Made by a program: the position numbers and the translations under genes
The notes under the pieces: generated by a model
The model's database searches: none
Told to the model about the DNA's origin: nothing
Seen by the model: only the letters and a program-made list of their open reading frames with translations
Part shown: positions 21,791-32,759 of the stretch, in pieces
How the letters are laid out: the number at the start of each line of letters is the position of its first letter
Position numbering within the stretch: the stretch's first letter is position 1
Origin: Isoetes taiwanensis
Taxonomy: Eukaryota > Streptophyta > Lycopodiopsida > Isoetales > Isoetaceae
Reading direction: 5' to 3'
Length of the DNA stretch: 64,000 nt
NCBI GenBank assembly: GCA_021234155.1
Contig: JAJEKV010000075.1
Location: forward strand, 310,001-374,000

Positions 21791-21915
21791 CTAAAAAAAA
21801 GAAAAAGAAAAAGAAAAGGAAAAGGAAAAGGAAAAGGGAAAGGGAAAGGGAAAGGGAAAGGGAAAGGGAAAGGGAAAGGGAAAGGGAAAGGGAAAGGGAA
21901 AGGAAAAGGAAAAAC
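21791..21915. repeat. (AAAGGG)n microsatellite
   Basis: About 125 bases grade from AAAAAG through AAAAGG to perfect GGGAAA units and back to AAAAGG. The purine strand has more than ten evenly spaced GGG runs. Phe/Pro and Ser/Leu ORFs on the minus strand are repeat translations. Confidence 0.95.
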
Positions 21916-22479
21916 AAGGTGACGGTGCAAACGCACTAATGACCTGTGGTGCAATTGCAGATTCCTTTTTCAAAAACACGTAAATTCGACAGTTTTGACC
22001 ATTTAAAAAAAAACAACTACCAAAAAATAAAGTCGCATTCCAAATATGGCCAATTTTAAAAGCGGGCGACAGATTTTGTGTTAAGACACACTAAGAAGAT
22101 GCACTTTCTTACGACACAAAAATACAAAGGAAAGGAAGAATGTCTATGCGCGCGTACAACAAAGTTATATTTCAATAATTCAGTACAATAATATAGGCAC
22201 TTAAAAAAAATGTTCTTTTTTAGCACACATTAAATATCAAGAGGAGGTAGGTGTTTGCTTCAACAAATGCAAATATAAATTCCTTGCTTTGCTTGTAAGT
22301 TTTAATTGGTGTACAAGCATTACCAAGTTGAATTTGCCGCATCTTTGCAAATAAAAGTATTTTCCAAATTCATAAACTATTAAACAAGGGAAGAATAAGA
22401 AACCAAAGCAAAAGAACTCATAGAGTAGACACAGACATGCCTATGCGTGCATAGAAACAATGAAGAAAACTAGATACCT

Positions 22480-24955
22480 GTCTATGCGTGCATGGGCCAG
22501 GAGTTTCTAAAGAGTACGTCCTGTCTATGAGCACATGGGCAAGCACCTACTTTTATAAAACGGTTAGAGGTTCAAGTTGCATTCCCCCTTTTTGGGCCCC
22601 TCTTTTTGCTTCGATACTCTTGCCTTTGTACAACACTTGTTCACTTTCTTATCTTTTTTGTGGTCCCATTTTTCAGTCTCTTCGGTTGTTGTCTCTTGTT
22701 GTCTCTGTGGGTTAGGTTACTTCCTTCGGGTTCACGTTAGTACCGTTTGTTTCAACATCTTAGGACTTCTTCTGTTGCCCTTGCTCCCTATATGTGTAGT
22801 TTCTGGATACTATTAATTTTCCACCTATTGGCCCGTCCTGTTTGGCACCAGATTAGTCATGTTTTTCTGGTCTCTAGCTCATTTTTGTTCACTCTCTGTT
22901 TGGCAATTTTGTTGACTTCTTTTTGCTCGTTTAGTTCCTTGTTGGTTCGTGTTTCTATCCTTCCTTTGGTTCCAGGTATTCATTTGTTCCGTGTGTGTTT
23001 TTTCATTGTTTATTCGTTAACGATGTGGATCATTGATTCCTTTTCTCCGTCCGCTTTTCCTGCTGAGTTTTATCCTCGTCCACCGCCTATTTTCTTAGTC
23101 GCCTTGTTTCCCATGCCACTATCCATTCTGGCTTTCACTTACCTGGCTCCTTTCTACTGTATTATGTTCCCATCAGCTCTTTCGATGTTCTGTCTGTTCT
23201 TGTGCCTTTGTTGTTGCCATTTTTAGATCCATTTTGTTCCGCCGTCCCATCAGCCTTATCTGTGCATTCTTTTCCAGTGACCCTTGTAGACTCGTTTCTC
23301 CCTTTCCTTATACTATATTTCTCTTTAGCTTCTCTTCTTTTCAGTCTCCATGCGGAGTAGTTTTTGAGTTTGTTCCTCTTCTATCGGCCAGTGTATGCCT
23401 ATCATAGGACCCATCCTAGGAATGCCACGGTTCTATTGCGACAGCAATAGAACCGACATTCCTTGGATGGGGACGTCCCTTTGTCACTCCTCCTATTTAT
23501 TCAGCCTCTCTTCATTGTTCTATCATCGGCGTTCTCTTGAGCTAGATTTCTTCTTCTTCTCTATTCTATCAGTTTCCCTCACCCTCCCTCCCTTGATGGT
23601 TATTTGCATTTGATCGTGTCCATTATTTCCTTTCTTTTCTATGTCCTTTACATTTGCATTCTTTATTTCCTCAGTGTGGCTTTGTAGCCTCTAAGGCATA
23701 CTTATTAGTTTACTCTTTTTCGGCATGGCACTATATCTTCTGAGGCATAACTCTTTTTCATTTTCTCTCGGCGTGGCAACGTAGCCTCCGAGGCAGCACT
23801 AATCGGTTATTTTTCCCGCGAGGATCATTTTCCGCAGACGGTTCCCGATTGGTCGGCTGTTTCTTTCTCATGGCACTAGTATTTTATTTATTCATTCATG
23901 GTTTCTCTCGGTGTGGCATTGTAGCTGTTGAGTCAATCTTTATTATTCATGTTTTCTCTTGGCGTGGCGCTGTTGCCTCCGAGATCATATTTATTGTTTT
24001 TTCTCGGCGTGGCGCTGTAGCCTCCGAGGCAGCACTAATCGGTTGTTTTTTCCTGCGATGGTCATTCCGCGGACGGTTCCCGATTGGTCGGCTGTTGTTT
24101 CTTTCTCGGCGTGGCCCTGGAGCCTCCGAGTCTTCTTGCCTATGGCATCTAACTCATTGATGGGTTATTTTTCTTTCAGCCTTGATTCTGCAGGATTGTT
24201 TAAGGTCTTGTGGTTGCCATAGTGCGTGGGGTCGTGCTTCAACTATTTGCTTAGGTTTACTCAAAAACCTGAGAAGGCGTGGTTCTTCTTCCCGATGAGG
24301 AGCAGTCACCGAGTCTTCTCATCTTTGCATCGACCAAGTGGCGGATAAAACCATCTTTTATGTTGTATTCTTCAGTTTCATCATGCTCTCGATGATTGTC
24401 TAGTTTTGGAGCATTTAAAGTTCATATTTCCAAATTTATCTATCCCTAGTGAGGGATCCCTTTGTACTAAATGTTTTACAAAGCTCAATGAGAACACCAC
24501 TTCACTTCGGCCAGTGTATGCCTATCATAGGACCCATCCTAGGAATGATCTTTATCTCTGGTCAAATCAAAAGGATTGAACCTGGTTTTAGACCCCGGTC
24601 TTGGATTGATAGCTTGAATTATTCTTATTTGATCCATAAGGAATCCTTTGTGTTTAAAATTTTCCTATCAGGCCTATTGTGGAGCCTCAAATAAGTGTAA
24701 TCTGTTCACTATATAAGATACAGAGGAAAAATATTAGACTCCTGCCGTTGTGGGCCCTTTTATTCCCGCTTTGTTGTTGTTATGCAACCCACTCTTATTT
24801 GCCATGGCTCTCAATCTGGACTGGGTTATATGTCCCTCCTCGTCGTTCTGTTTCCCAACCTTCGCAATCCTTTCTCGTTGGTTTCATGTCATGCATATAT
24901 AGTCTATATCCCTCCCACGTTATAAGACACACAGAAGGACGGATGTTGTATACAA
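22480..24955 (+). repeat. Pyrimidine-rich, repeat-bearing unit upstream of the plus-strand LINE
   Basis: 22560-23350 is T/C-rich with no homologous protein; its hydrophobic ORFs follow from composition. 23680-24140 has about seven diverged units of CTCGGCGTGGCGCTGTAGCC + TCCGAGGCA, two of them followed by GCACTAATCGGTT and a GACGGTTCCCGATTGGTCGG block. An exact 41-bp direct repeat (TCGGCCAGTGTATGCCTATC...) lies at 23384-23424 and 24507-24547. It could be LINE 5' UTR or an independent element. Confidence 0.45.
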
Positions 24956-24974
24956 ATGAGTAAAAGGGGACGGA

Positions 24975-25560
24975 ACAAATTACGGGACAGAGAGGCTCAG
25001 CCTCCGCCGTATACCAAGATAGCGAGGACTGGACCCACCAACTGGTATCCCATACCACCATAAACTCTAAGGATACAGTGGAATATGATCCACATCAGCA
25101 TGATTGACACGTCAACAAGAAGACCACACCATGCTATGGACGGGGGGATTAAATCTCCATACATCGAGCAAAAGGCGGACGGGGGTAAGATAAGGGGCAG
25201 AGAGGCCCAGCCTCCGCCATACACCAGGATAGCGAGGGCAAGACCCACCAACTGGTAACCTGGACCACCATGAGCTTGAAAAACAATATATGAATGGCAC
25301 GGAATACAAGCCAAGCCAGAAGGGAATAGGATATAATATATAACTGCAAAGGTGTCAAAAAGGAGATTGGGATATGTTACGAGCAGAGGGCCCTGACATG
25401 AAAGGATATAATATAAAATGTAAATGTAATATGGTCAAAAAGGAGACTGGGGTACACTACGGACTGAAGGGTTTAACTCTCGCCGTAGGCCAGTATAGCG
25501 AGGGCACGACTGACTAACTGGTGGCCGGATCACCAAAATGACTGATTAGCAACACAATAA
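24975..25560 (+). repeat. Three LINE 5' monomer-like units
   Basis: Related blocks lie at about 24985-25065, 25195-25277 and 25461-25543. Each has CAGCCTCCGCCGTA (diverged in the third), a TATAGCGAGG core and CCACCAACTGGTA. Spacing is about 210 and 266 bases. Tandem promoter monomers before ORF1 are known for some L1-like elements. Confidence 0.55.
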
Positions 25561-25856
25561 ATAACATCTCGGTAGACAGCTACCGAATATCGGTTTGTCT
25601 CAGAGAGGGTCACCCCCGGCCAATCAACGGGGATGGTAAGACGACGATTTGAATCAAATAATACGTGGCGGTGGGCAGAATAATTAATAAGTATGGCTAT
25701 TTCAAATTCAAATTCAGAATTAACGGTGTTTTGAATAAGAGATCGTTTAGAGACAGAATATATATATTACACGGAAGAGATACAGCTACTCCAACAGAAG
25801 AATTCCATTGCATTGACCTAGACGAGAATCGCCGCGACATACTGTATCCAAGAACG

Positions 25857-26868
25857 ATGGCGAAAAACACCGGCCTCAGCCATCAAAAGAAAGCAGATAT
25901 GGCAAGAACACCAGTAAGCCAGCAGGATCTCAAAGATTTCCTGGCCAAATGAACAAGCAGCTGGAATCTAGAATCCGGAGCATGGATGCACTCAACACAC
26001 TGGCGGAGATGGCCAACCGCAACAAAATAGCCATCTCCAGCATGGATATAAGGATAGGAGGGGTCGAGAGGACGAGCGAGGAGATGTAGCGAAGGATGAA
26101 GGAGATTGAAGAAGAAAACTAGGATCATGCAGAGGTTGGTAGAGTTAGAAAAAGCAAATGTTGAGTTAGATGCATGGGAATCATTTGATTAAATAAAGCC
26201 GCATATCATGGAATTTGAGGAGCAGAATAGAATTAAGCATGACATTAGGCTGATAGGGGTAGCCGAGAAACCTAATGAAGACTCATATCGAGTTACTGCA
26301 GAAATAATAGAGACAGTTTTCAAAGAATGCCGGAGCATCATCGTCAAAGCAGTGCGATCAGGCCAATGGAGGGGTCGGTCGAGGCACATAAACCTGACAC
26401 TCAGAGACATAACAGCCAAGGAGAGGATACTGCGCATGGGATCCAGACTAAGGAATGGGATCAAAGCACAGGAAGCACTAACGGTCATGCAACGTAGGGC
26501 AAGGTGTAATTGCACAAGAGGATCAGAGAGCAGCTAGGACAAGAACAGAATATGGAGAGACCGGAGGCCACAAAGTCAATAGGGTTGGAGAAGGAGAATA
26601 CCAACCCCTTGGCGGTCATGGCAGCACAGGAAAGGAGGGCCTTGGGGGGAGCACCGATGGAGATGGCTCTATAAGCGATACAGCCCGGAGTAGCAGAAAG
26701 AAGCGAAAGCTGGGCCGGCAAAGACCGAATGCCCCAAGCCGGAAGCATGGGCCCAACCTCGATCACAAAAACCAGAGGACGACTGAGAAGAGTCGGCAAC
26801 GGGGCAAAACACATAGAAACCCCGAAAGAACAACCTCGAGGGAAGAGACGCTAACAATATGATACTGG
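25857..26868 (+). pseudogene. LINE ORF1 (coiled coil, RRM-like, basic tail)
   Basis: Starts MAKNTGLSHQKKADMARTPV. A frame change leads into MNKQLESRIRSMDALNTLAE (coiled-coil-like), and stops at about 26088 and near 26190 follow. HDIRLIGVAEKPNEDSYRV (from 26238) opens the RRM-like domain seen in L1-type ORF1 proteins. A basic C-terminal part with SSRKKRKLGRQRPNAPSRK ends at the TGA near 26862. Such proteins bind the element's RNA. At least two stops and two frame changes show that it is dead. Confidence 0.55.
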
Positions 26869-27802
26869 AATTGCACCGGATACCCTTGGGATGATGGAGA
26901 GAGGCTTGAAGGAGCCCACAGCTGCGATATAATATGTCTGGTAGAGACATGGGAGCACAATATCAAACGGCTGCCAGAGGAAGAGGGTTACCACCTATTC
27001 ACATCCTGGAGGATTTTAAGATAGGAAGAGGGAGCTGCAGCTAGCCTGCTACCTGAAAGAGAGTGTAGCAGATAGTGCATGTATTTTACATTCGGATATC
27101 AATAAAAGATACATGATACTAAGTATTCAATTACAAAACAAAAAAGATTTAATTCTGATCATAGTGTATTACCCGCCAAACAGTGACAAACTAGAATTGC
27201 TAGACTTGGGGGAGAGTATGATGAAATGGAAAGACCAGAGACCAATGATTCTAATAGGGGATCTAAACGCCAGAACAGGTCAGGAACAAGCACAAATCAC
27301 GAGCATAGACGAAGTGAATGGGCAATGGACACATACTGCAAGATCACAGGATTGGAGAAGAAACACGGAAGACAAGACAGAGATCAATGCCAAAGGAGAA
27401 TTACTGCTTGAAGTATGCACGGCGACAGGGGTCATTATAGCTAATGGGATACAAAAATGGGAAGGATCTGGGAATTTCACGAGTCAGAATGTACACGGGA
27501 GAAGCATAGTGGAAAACGTCTCAAGCTTCGTGCTACTAGAATGGTCGACTGGGACGCGGGAGAGTCACAAACCCATTCAGTTAACATCCAAAGGGGGTGA
27601 GCAGACACAGGTTGATAACACACAGAAAGAATATAACGCGAAAATGAAAATACAATTCCAGGATAAGTATGCAGATACATTTGCACAAATGATCAGAGCA
27701 AAAATGGAAAACTGGGAATGGGGAGAGCATAGGGCAGACGAGAATGGGAATATGCTTAATGACATAATGGTGAAGGTGGCAACAGAGGTCTTCGGAAAAT
27801 GA
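26869..27802 (+). pseudogene. LINE ORF2, endonuclease domain
   Basis: In frame: WNCTGYPWDDGERLEGAHSC, then DIICLVETWEHN with the catalytic Glu, then a stop near 27020. A new frame from 27113 reads LILIIVYYPPNSDKLELLDL and MILIGDLNARTGQEQ, the GDxNAR endonuclease motif. The frame continues to 27802. The domain nicks the target site. Its VETWEH motif matches the METWEH of the minus-strand LINE at 10.3-13.1 kb. Confidence 0.75.
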
Positions 27803-29044
27803 AAGAGGCCCAGGAAGAGCAATGCTTTCAAGGCCTCTGTATGGTATGACGAGGAATGCAGGGAACAAAAAAGAAGCATCTAGGCAGTCAAACAGAAAGG
27901 GCGGCATACCTAAGAATGCTGAAGTTAAAGCGCAAGAAAAGTTTGGTACAGAGCCAATGGGGTTTGGCTAAAATGCTGAAAAAGCAACCTCGGAATTTCT
28001 GGAAGGGATTTAAAGGAAAGGGAGAGGGGAATAGGAAAATGGAGAATACACAGAACAGTATTGGAGCAGCCGGATGGGAGAAATACCCTACTCTATAAGA
28101 CGGGGGCATCCCTAATACCAATACCCCCATTGCAGGAGATGGATAAACCGTGCTTCAGCATGCAGGAAATAATGATAGCACTAAATAGGATGGCAAATAA
28201 TAAAGCCCCAGATCTCTAGGGACTGACTGTGGAGTTACTAAAATGTGCTAATACAGTAATTGGGAGACAGGTTACCGACATTTTCAATGGCATAATCCAC
28301 ACAGGGCTCCCAGATAGATGGGCATACAACAGGGTAATACCTCTACACAAAGGGGGAAGCAGGGAAGAACCGGGAAACTATAGGACGATAATGGTGAGCT
28401 CTATCTTCGCGAAGTGGTTCGGAAAAGTGCTAGACAACAAATTAAAACAGTGGGCAGAAGAAGGAAAGCTGAGGGCACAAGGACAGGCAGGCTTCAGGCT
28501 GGAACACTCAACTACAGACCACTTAGTAAGCCTCAGAATACTAATAGAACATAGCAGGTCAAGGGGAAAGAAGATACTATGCTGCTTTGTGGATTTTAGA
28601 AAAGCTTTTGACACTGTACCGAGAGAAAAGCTCATACAGAGACTAATAGACATGCAGGCACCAGAAGGCATGGTAGGAGCAATTGCAAGACTATACCACT
28701 GAGTCTATGCAAAAATGGAACAGGAAGGACAGGCGATAAATTGCGATACGGGAGTCAAACAGGGGTGCCCTCTATCCCCGACATTGTTCGGCATATACAT
28801 ATATGCATTACAAGGTTTCATAGCAGGACAACAAGGGGATACGAACGCCCCCATGCTAGGAGACACCAAAGTACCCATTATGCTATATGCTGATGACTTA
28901 AGCATGATGGCCACAAAAAACAAGGGGATGCACAGATTACTAAAACTACTAGAGATCTTCTGCGAAAGAACATGGTTAAACGGTGAACCCCGCGAAAACC
29001 AAAATAGTCATTTTTGGAAACAGGAACAGACACTGATCGTTTAG
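27803..29044 (+). pseudogene. LINE ORF2, reverse transcriptase domain
   Basis: 28229-28702 encodes YNRVIPLHKGGSREEPGNYR (RT motif 1), QAGFRLEHSTTDHL, and ILCCFVDFRKAFDTVPREKL (motif A with the first catalytic Asp). After a stop at 28702, 28715-29044 encodes GVKQGCPLSPTLFGIYIYAL (motif B) and PIMLYADDLSMMATKN (motif C, YADD). A shifted linker region, 27803-28228, includes the N-terminal part. It copies element RNA at the nicked target. The frame breaks at about 27802, 28085, 28702 and 28990. Confidence 0.85.
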
Positions 29045-29048
29045 GTAT

Positions 29049-30020
29049 ATGGGGACAGAATTAGAGGAATCAACAGAATACAGGTATCTGGAATATGACG
29101 CACACAGCACGGGAAAATGGGCTAAAGGTGCGGATGCCAGGTTCCAATCAGCCATTGGGAGCTACTTCAGTATGAAAATTTTCTGTAATAAAAGTAGAAT
29201 AATCGACTGGGAGATCAAGTGCTACTTATTCAGTGCAGTGGTTGTGTCGACTCAACTATATGGGGCTGAGGCATGGGGACCGGACCTGACAGATAAGAAA
29301 TGGGACAAACAAGAAGGGATCCTTAGACAATGGCATAAACAGGAGTTTAGGGTACGGGCAAACACACCCTTGACAGTCATGATATACGAGACAGGCCAGA
29401 AACCAATGGAAGTGAGAGCATGGGAAAGGGCTATCAGGTACCTAATGAAAGACAATGCAGGGGGTCATCCAAGGAAGCTGTCAAGCTTTGCAATCAACGA
29501 GTCAGCAAAGTACACATCATCATAAGCAGTGGATGGTTCAAGGATGTATGATATGGATCAGAGAAATGGAGATGAACCTGAGTGACCTAGTAAACAAAGG
29601 GAAATGGAATGAAGATTGGGCCGACAAGACTACACGAGCATGGCTGCAAAAACATACCGGACCCAAGACACTGTGGCTCACGACAGTTTTCAATCCAGAA
29701 CAACAGATAGGGCAACAGATGTACCGAGACAATATGCTAGGGAAGGCCAGGAGAGATGCCATGGCGAGATTTAGGATGGGGAACCACGATCTAAGAATTG
29801 AGAAAGACAGATGGAGGAAAATAGAAAGGGAGAACCAGATATGCAGAATCTGTGCAAAATCCGTGACACAGGAAAAGTAGAGGATGAGAACCACCTGCTC
29901 AACGAATGCCCAGTATATGGAGACATCAGGAACAAGTACAGAGACATAAGATGGGGACAGCCAGTGCACGCCCTGATGATAAGGGCAGACACAATGAAAG
30001 ACCTGGCAGATGCAATCTAG
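29049..30020 (+). pseudogene. LINE ORF2, C-terminal region with zinc knuckle
   Basis: 29049-29525 reads TEYRYLEYDAHSTGKWAKGA and STQLYGAEAWGPDLTDKKWD, the thumb-like region with YGAExWG common to LINE proteins. 29538-30020 in two frames reads NHDLRIEKDRWRKIERENQ, CRICAKSV, then DENHLLNECPVYGDIRNKY. The Cys-x2-Cys...His...Cys layout is the C-terminal zinc knuckle. A TAG at 29878 splits it. Confidence 0.75.
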
Positions 30021-30311
30021 GAGATGATGACCAAACATCGAGAAGCACACAAAGAAAGAGGGCTTATAATATGAATCGCCCAAGAGGTGAGACATGGAAG
30101 CCCACAAAATGCTCGGCTAAAAGCTGATTGATAACGATGCACCACCGCGCGGCCATGACGTCGATCAAAAGCGGGGTGCCGATACTAATAGAAACTAAGA
30201 AAACCCTTCAGAAAAGGCTACAATATACCAGCGTGATGTGCTAGTAGCGCCCTTTAGGGAGCTCGCCCATGCTACATCAGTCCAGGGGCCTCAGGGCACA
30301 AGGGACAATAA

Positions 30312-30330
30312 TTCTATTCTATTCTATTAA
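30312..30330 (+). repeat. ATTCT tail of the LINE
   Basis: AATTCTATTCTATTCTATT at the 3' end of the element, where other LINE families have poly-A. Comparable ATTCT runs occur at 47253-47270 and, reversed, near 46478 and 48259. Confidence 0.75.
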
Positions 30331-30339
30331 AAGAAAAAT

Positions 30340-30610
30340 AAAAATAAAGAGAATTGAATGGGAGCAACGAGTATCAATATCCCTCAAGATGACATGCAAT
30401 AATAACAATAACAATTCTAAATAAACAAAAAAAAAAAAAAAAAAGTAAAATGGATTAGCTTGTAAGAACGAGATGGTAACCTTAGCAATTATTAATGTAA
30501 GGTGGCATTTTCTAGAGTTTTTATTGTGGTGTGCTTGTGTCTTACAAGATCATATCGACTTCATTTCTATTAAATCATGATGTCCTATACCATGGTGTCG
30601 AGTGAACATA
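30340..30610. repeat. Direct repeat, copy 1 (partner at 31430-31700)
   Basis: About 270 bases from GAATTGAATGGGAGCAAC to GATGTCCTATACCATGGTGT match 31440-31700 with scattered differences and a length change in an A/T run. The LINE tail is joined directly to this copy. Confidence 0.8.
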
Positions 30611-30649
30611 GATATAAAGGCTAGAAAAGCATATAACTATAGAACATAA

Positions 30650-30850
30650 TCCTTTAGAGGTTTCAATGTATGTAACATAAGGGCTAAAAAGCTTAGGGTT
30701 GTAGTTACACCTTTGATGGCAACTTCAAATGTTTATTGCATTAAAGTTAAGGCTTGAAAATAAGTTCTCACATAATTCCTAAAAACCAAATAAAGAAAAT
30801 TTGTATGCAATATAAAAGAAGCATTATACAACGATATACGTACAAGAATG
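30650..30850. repeat. Dispersed repeat, copy 2 (partner at 13100-13425)
   Basis: Shares GGTTTCAAT, GCTAAAAAGCTTAG, TGTTTATTGCATTAAAGT and ACCAAATAAAGAAAAT with 13140-13300. Confidence 0.6.
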
Positions 30851-30869
30851 TTCAAGAAGCCTTATAATA

Positions 30870-31115
30870 ATGTGTAAGAAATGTTAAGGATCCCAGGGTG
30901 TTGGAATACCTCTTCAAGGATAAAATTGTTTGATCCTTACGATAATGTTTAAGATTTGAGGATCCAAGGGTGTTGAGGATCCAAGGGTGTTGCATCACCT
31001 CTTCAAGGAAAAGTCTGTTTAAGAATTGAGGACCCAAGGGTGTTGCATCACCTCTTCAAGGCTAAGTTTATTTAAGAATTGAGGATCCAAGGGTGTTGCA
31101 TCACCTCTTTAAGGG
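30870..31115. repeat. Tandem repeat, about five units
   Basis: Units of the form GAGGATCCAAGGGTGTTGCA + TCACCTCTTCAAGG, then TAAGTTTATTTAAGAATT. Period about 60 bases, with shorter variants near 30960-30990. Confidence 0.75.
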
Positions 31116-31339
31116 TAAGTCTATCACCCGGTTCCATGCGCAGCATCCTCGTAACTTCTAACCAACTTTGCATATGATTCAAAATCCATATTCATGATCA
31201 AGGGATTATAGATCTTGTGTTATTAACATGGTTGAACTATGTCATCAACATGGTTCAACATAGCAAGTTCAAGAATTGACTAGGGTTTTTAAAACCACTA
31301 GAGCTTAATAAAAGTTTGACAAAACCAGTTTGTTCTAGA

Positions 31340-31445
31340 AGAAAACGAGCACGAAGACAAACACGAAGACGAACACGAACACGAAAAAAGGAAAAGGAAA
31401 AGGAAAAGGAAAAGGAAAAGGAAAAGAAAAAGAAAAAGAAAGGGA
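31340..31445. repeat. (CACGAA)n/(GGAAAA)n microsatellite
   Basis: ACGAAGACAAACACGAAGACG grades into GGAAAA units. It lies directly before the second copy of the 270-bp direct repeat. Confidence 0.9.
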
Positions 31446-31700
31446 ATTGAATGGGAGCAACAAGTATCAATATATCCCTCAAGATGACGTGCAATAATAA
31501 CAATTCTAAACAAACAAAATTTTTTTTATAAAGTAAAATAGATTAGCTTGTAAGAACAAGATGGTAACCTTTGCAAATATTAACGTAAGGCAGCATTTTC
31601 TAGAGTTATTATTGTGGTGTGCTTATGGCTTAAAAATCTTACGTCATATCGACTTCATTTGTTTGTATATAATCAGGATGTCCTATACCATGGTGTTAGT
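31430..31700. repeat. Direct repeat, copy 2 (partner at 30340-30610)
   Basis: See the partner; the two copies are about 1.1 kb apart with the tandem array between them. Confidence 0.8.
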
Positions 31701-31773
31701 GAACACCACTACTTATATAAAGTTGTATAATTTCTGTTCTCACAAAATTTTAATATTTCTGGGCTGAGCGCAG

Positions 31774-32692
31774 CCCTGGCACTGACGCGTATGCTTATGC
31801 TCCTATTGCACTTCCAATTCCAAATGAGAAGAAAATCCCAAGCCCGCCATGTAACAGGGACAAACTTCCCTGTCTGCCTAATGACAATGCTGCAGGCTGC
31901 TGCAATAACTATAATAACTATAGTGCAGCCTACGGTTTGGCCTTGGATGTGCCTGCCTAGCGTTTGGCCTTGGATGTTCCTTACTGCAAGATTCCATTTA
32001 TGTTGGGTGCTATTCGTACATGGGTTTCATTGCTATCGGATCGATTTCAATCTGATCTAATATATAGCTTGATTACAATCTGATCTAACATAAATATATG
32101 AATCCAGTGGGAAGATACGTCCATTTATGGAAGCCTATTTGCCCCCTACAAATTCAAAGCTCCTTGTGTGCTAGTGCTACAACAGGAGGAAGCAAACATT
32201 CCATGCTGCCTTTGGTGACTGTATAAGCCAATTAGAACCAGCCCCAAAGAGGGCAAGAAGCGACTTATTTTCAGATCCACCCAGATCACGGGCGCTTGTA
32301 TTAGCTGCCGTTGATGGCTGGATCAACTGCTCAAGTGAGGACAATGGCATTCCTGGCAGTTACAATTTGCAAGTTGATGATATGTCTGCAATGGGTGATG
32401 ACCTCGGTGCCAATAATCCTGGGCCAACTGAAGTCTCTTTTGATGATTTGGGTTTGCCTGAAATTGATTTTGAATTGCCTAAACAGGTAAAATCCTTCCA
32501 GTTGGTAGATGATGCAGAAGAGCTGCATGATTTTGGAGTGATGCCATATATGTATTGGGCTACGACAACGTCCTTGTATGTAATGAATGTCCCTGTTTTG
32601 TTGGTGACGGGGAATTGGATGAATATGGTCGCTGTAAACGTTGTCTTAAGGAATGGGGAGAGGCTGCAAGTTTGCTGTGGATTCTGGACTGA
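31774..32692 (+). pseudogene. Fragments of an unidentified host gene with a Cys-rich end
   Basis: Three coding-like blocks. 31774-31957 after acceptor GCGCAG reads DAYAYAPIALPIPNEKKIPS and LPCLPNDNAAGCCNNYNNYS, and hits a TAG at 31958 inside a short duplicated segment. 32175-32486 after acceptor TGTGCTAG reads CYNRRKQTFHAAFGDCISQL, PAPKRARSDLFSDPPRSRAL and FDDLGLPEIDFELPKQ, then a donor CAG|GTAAAA. 32558-32692 in a shifted frame reads VCNECPCFVGDGELDEYGRC followed by KRCLKEWGEA, a possible CxxC-CxxC zinc-binding unit. The mix of basic patch, acidic stretches and Cys-rich end would suit a nuclear regulator. I do not recognise the family. Confidence 0.4.
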
Positions 32693-32759
32693 ATTTGGAG
32701 CTACTATAGATGACCATACAGAAGTACGATGATTTGAACAACAAATCACGAACAAAATA

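Larger units (their letters stand above)
24960..30330 (+). mobile_element. LINE (non-LTR retrotransposon), nearly full length, inactive
   Basis: Plus-strand element with 5' monomers (24975-25560), ORF1 (about 25857-26868), ORF2 endonuclease, reverse transcriptase and C-terminal zinc knuckle (26869-30020), a short 3' UTR and an ATTCT-repeat tail near 30312-30330. Many frameshifts and stops make it non-functional. Its 5' border is uncertain and could lie further left. Confidence 0.75.

Noticed and set aside
21711..21979. Phe/Pro and Ser/Leu repeat ORFs
   Set aside because: Pure microsatellite translation of the AAAGGG run.
22488..23226. Hydrophobic ORFs that look like membrane proteins
   Set aside because: Composition is T/C-rich throughout and the hydrophobicity follows from it; no conserved motif or start context.
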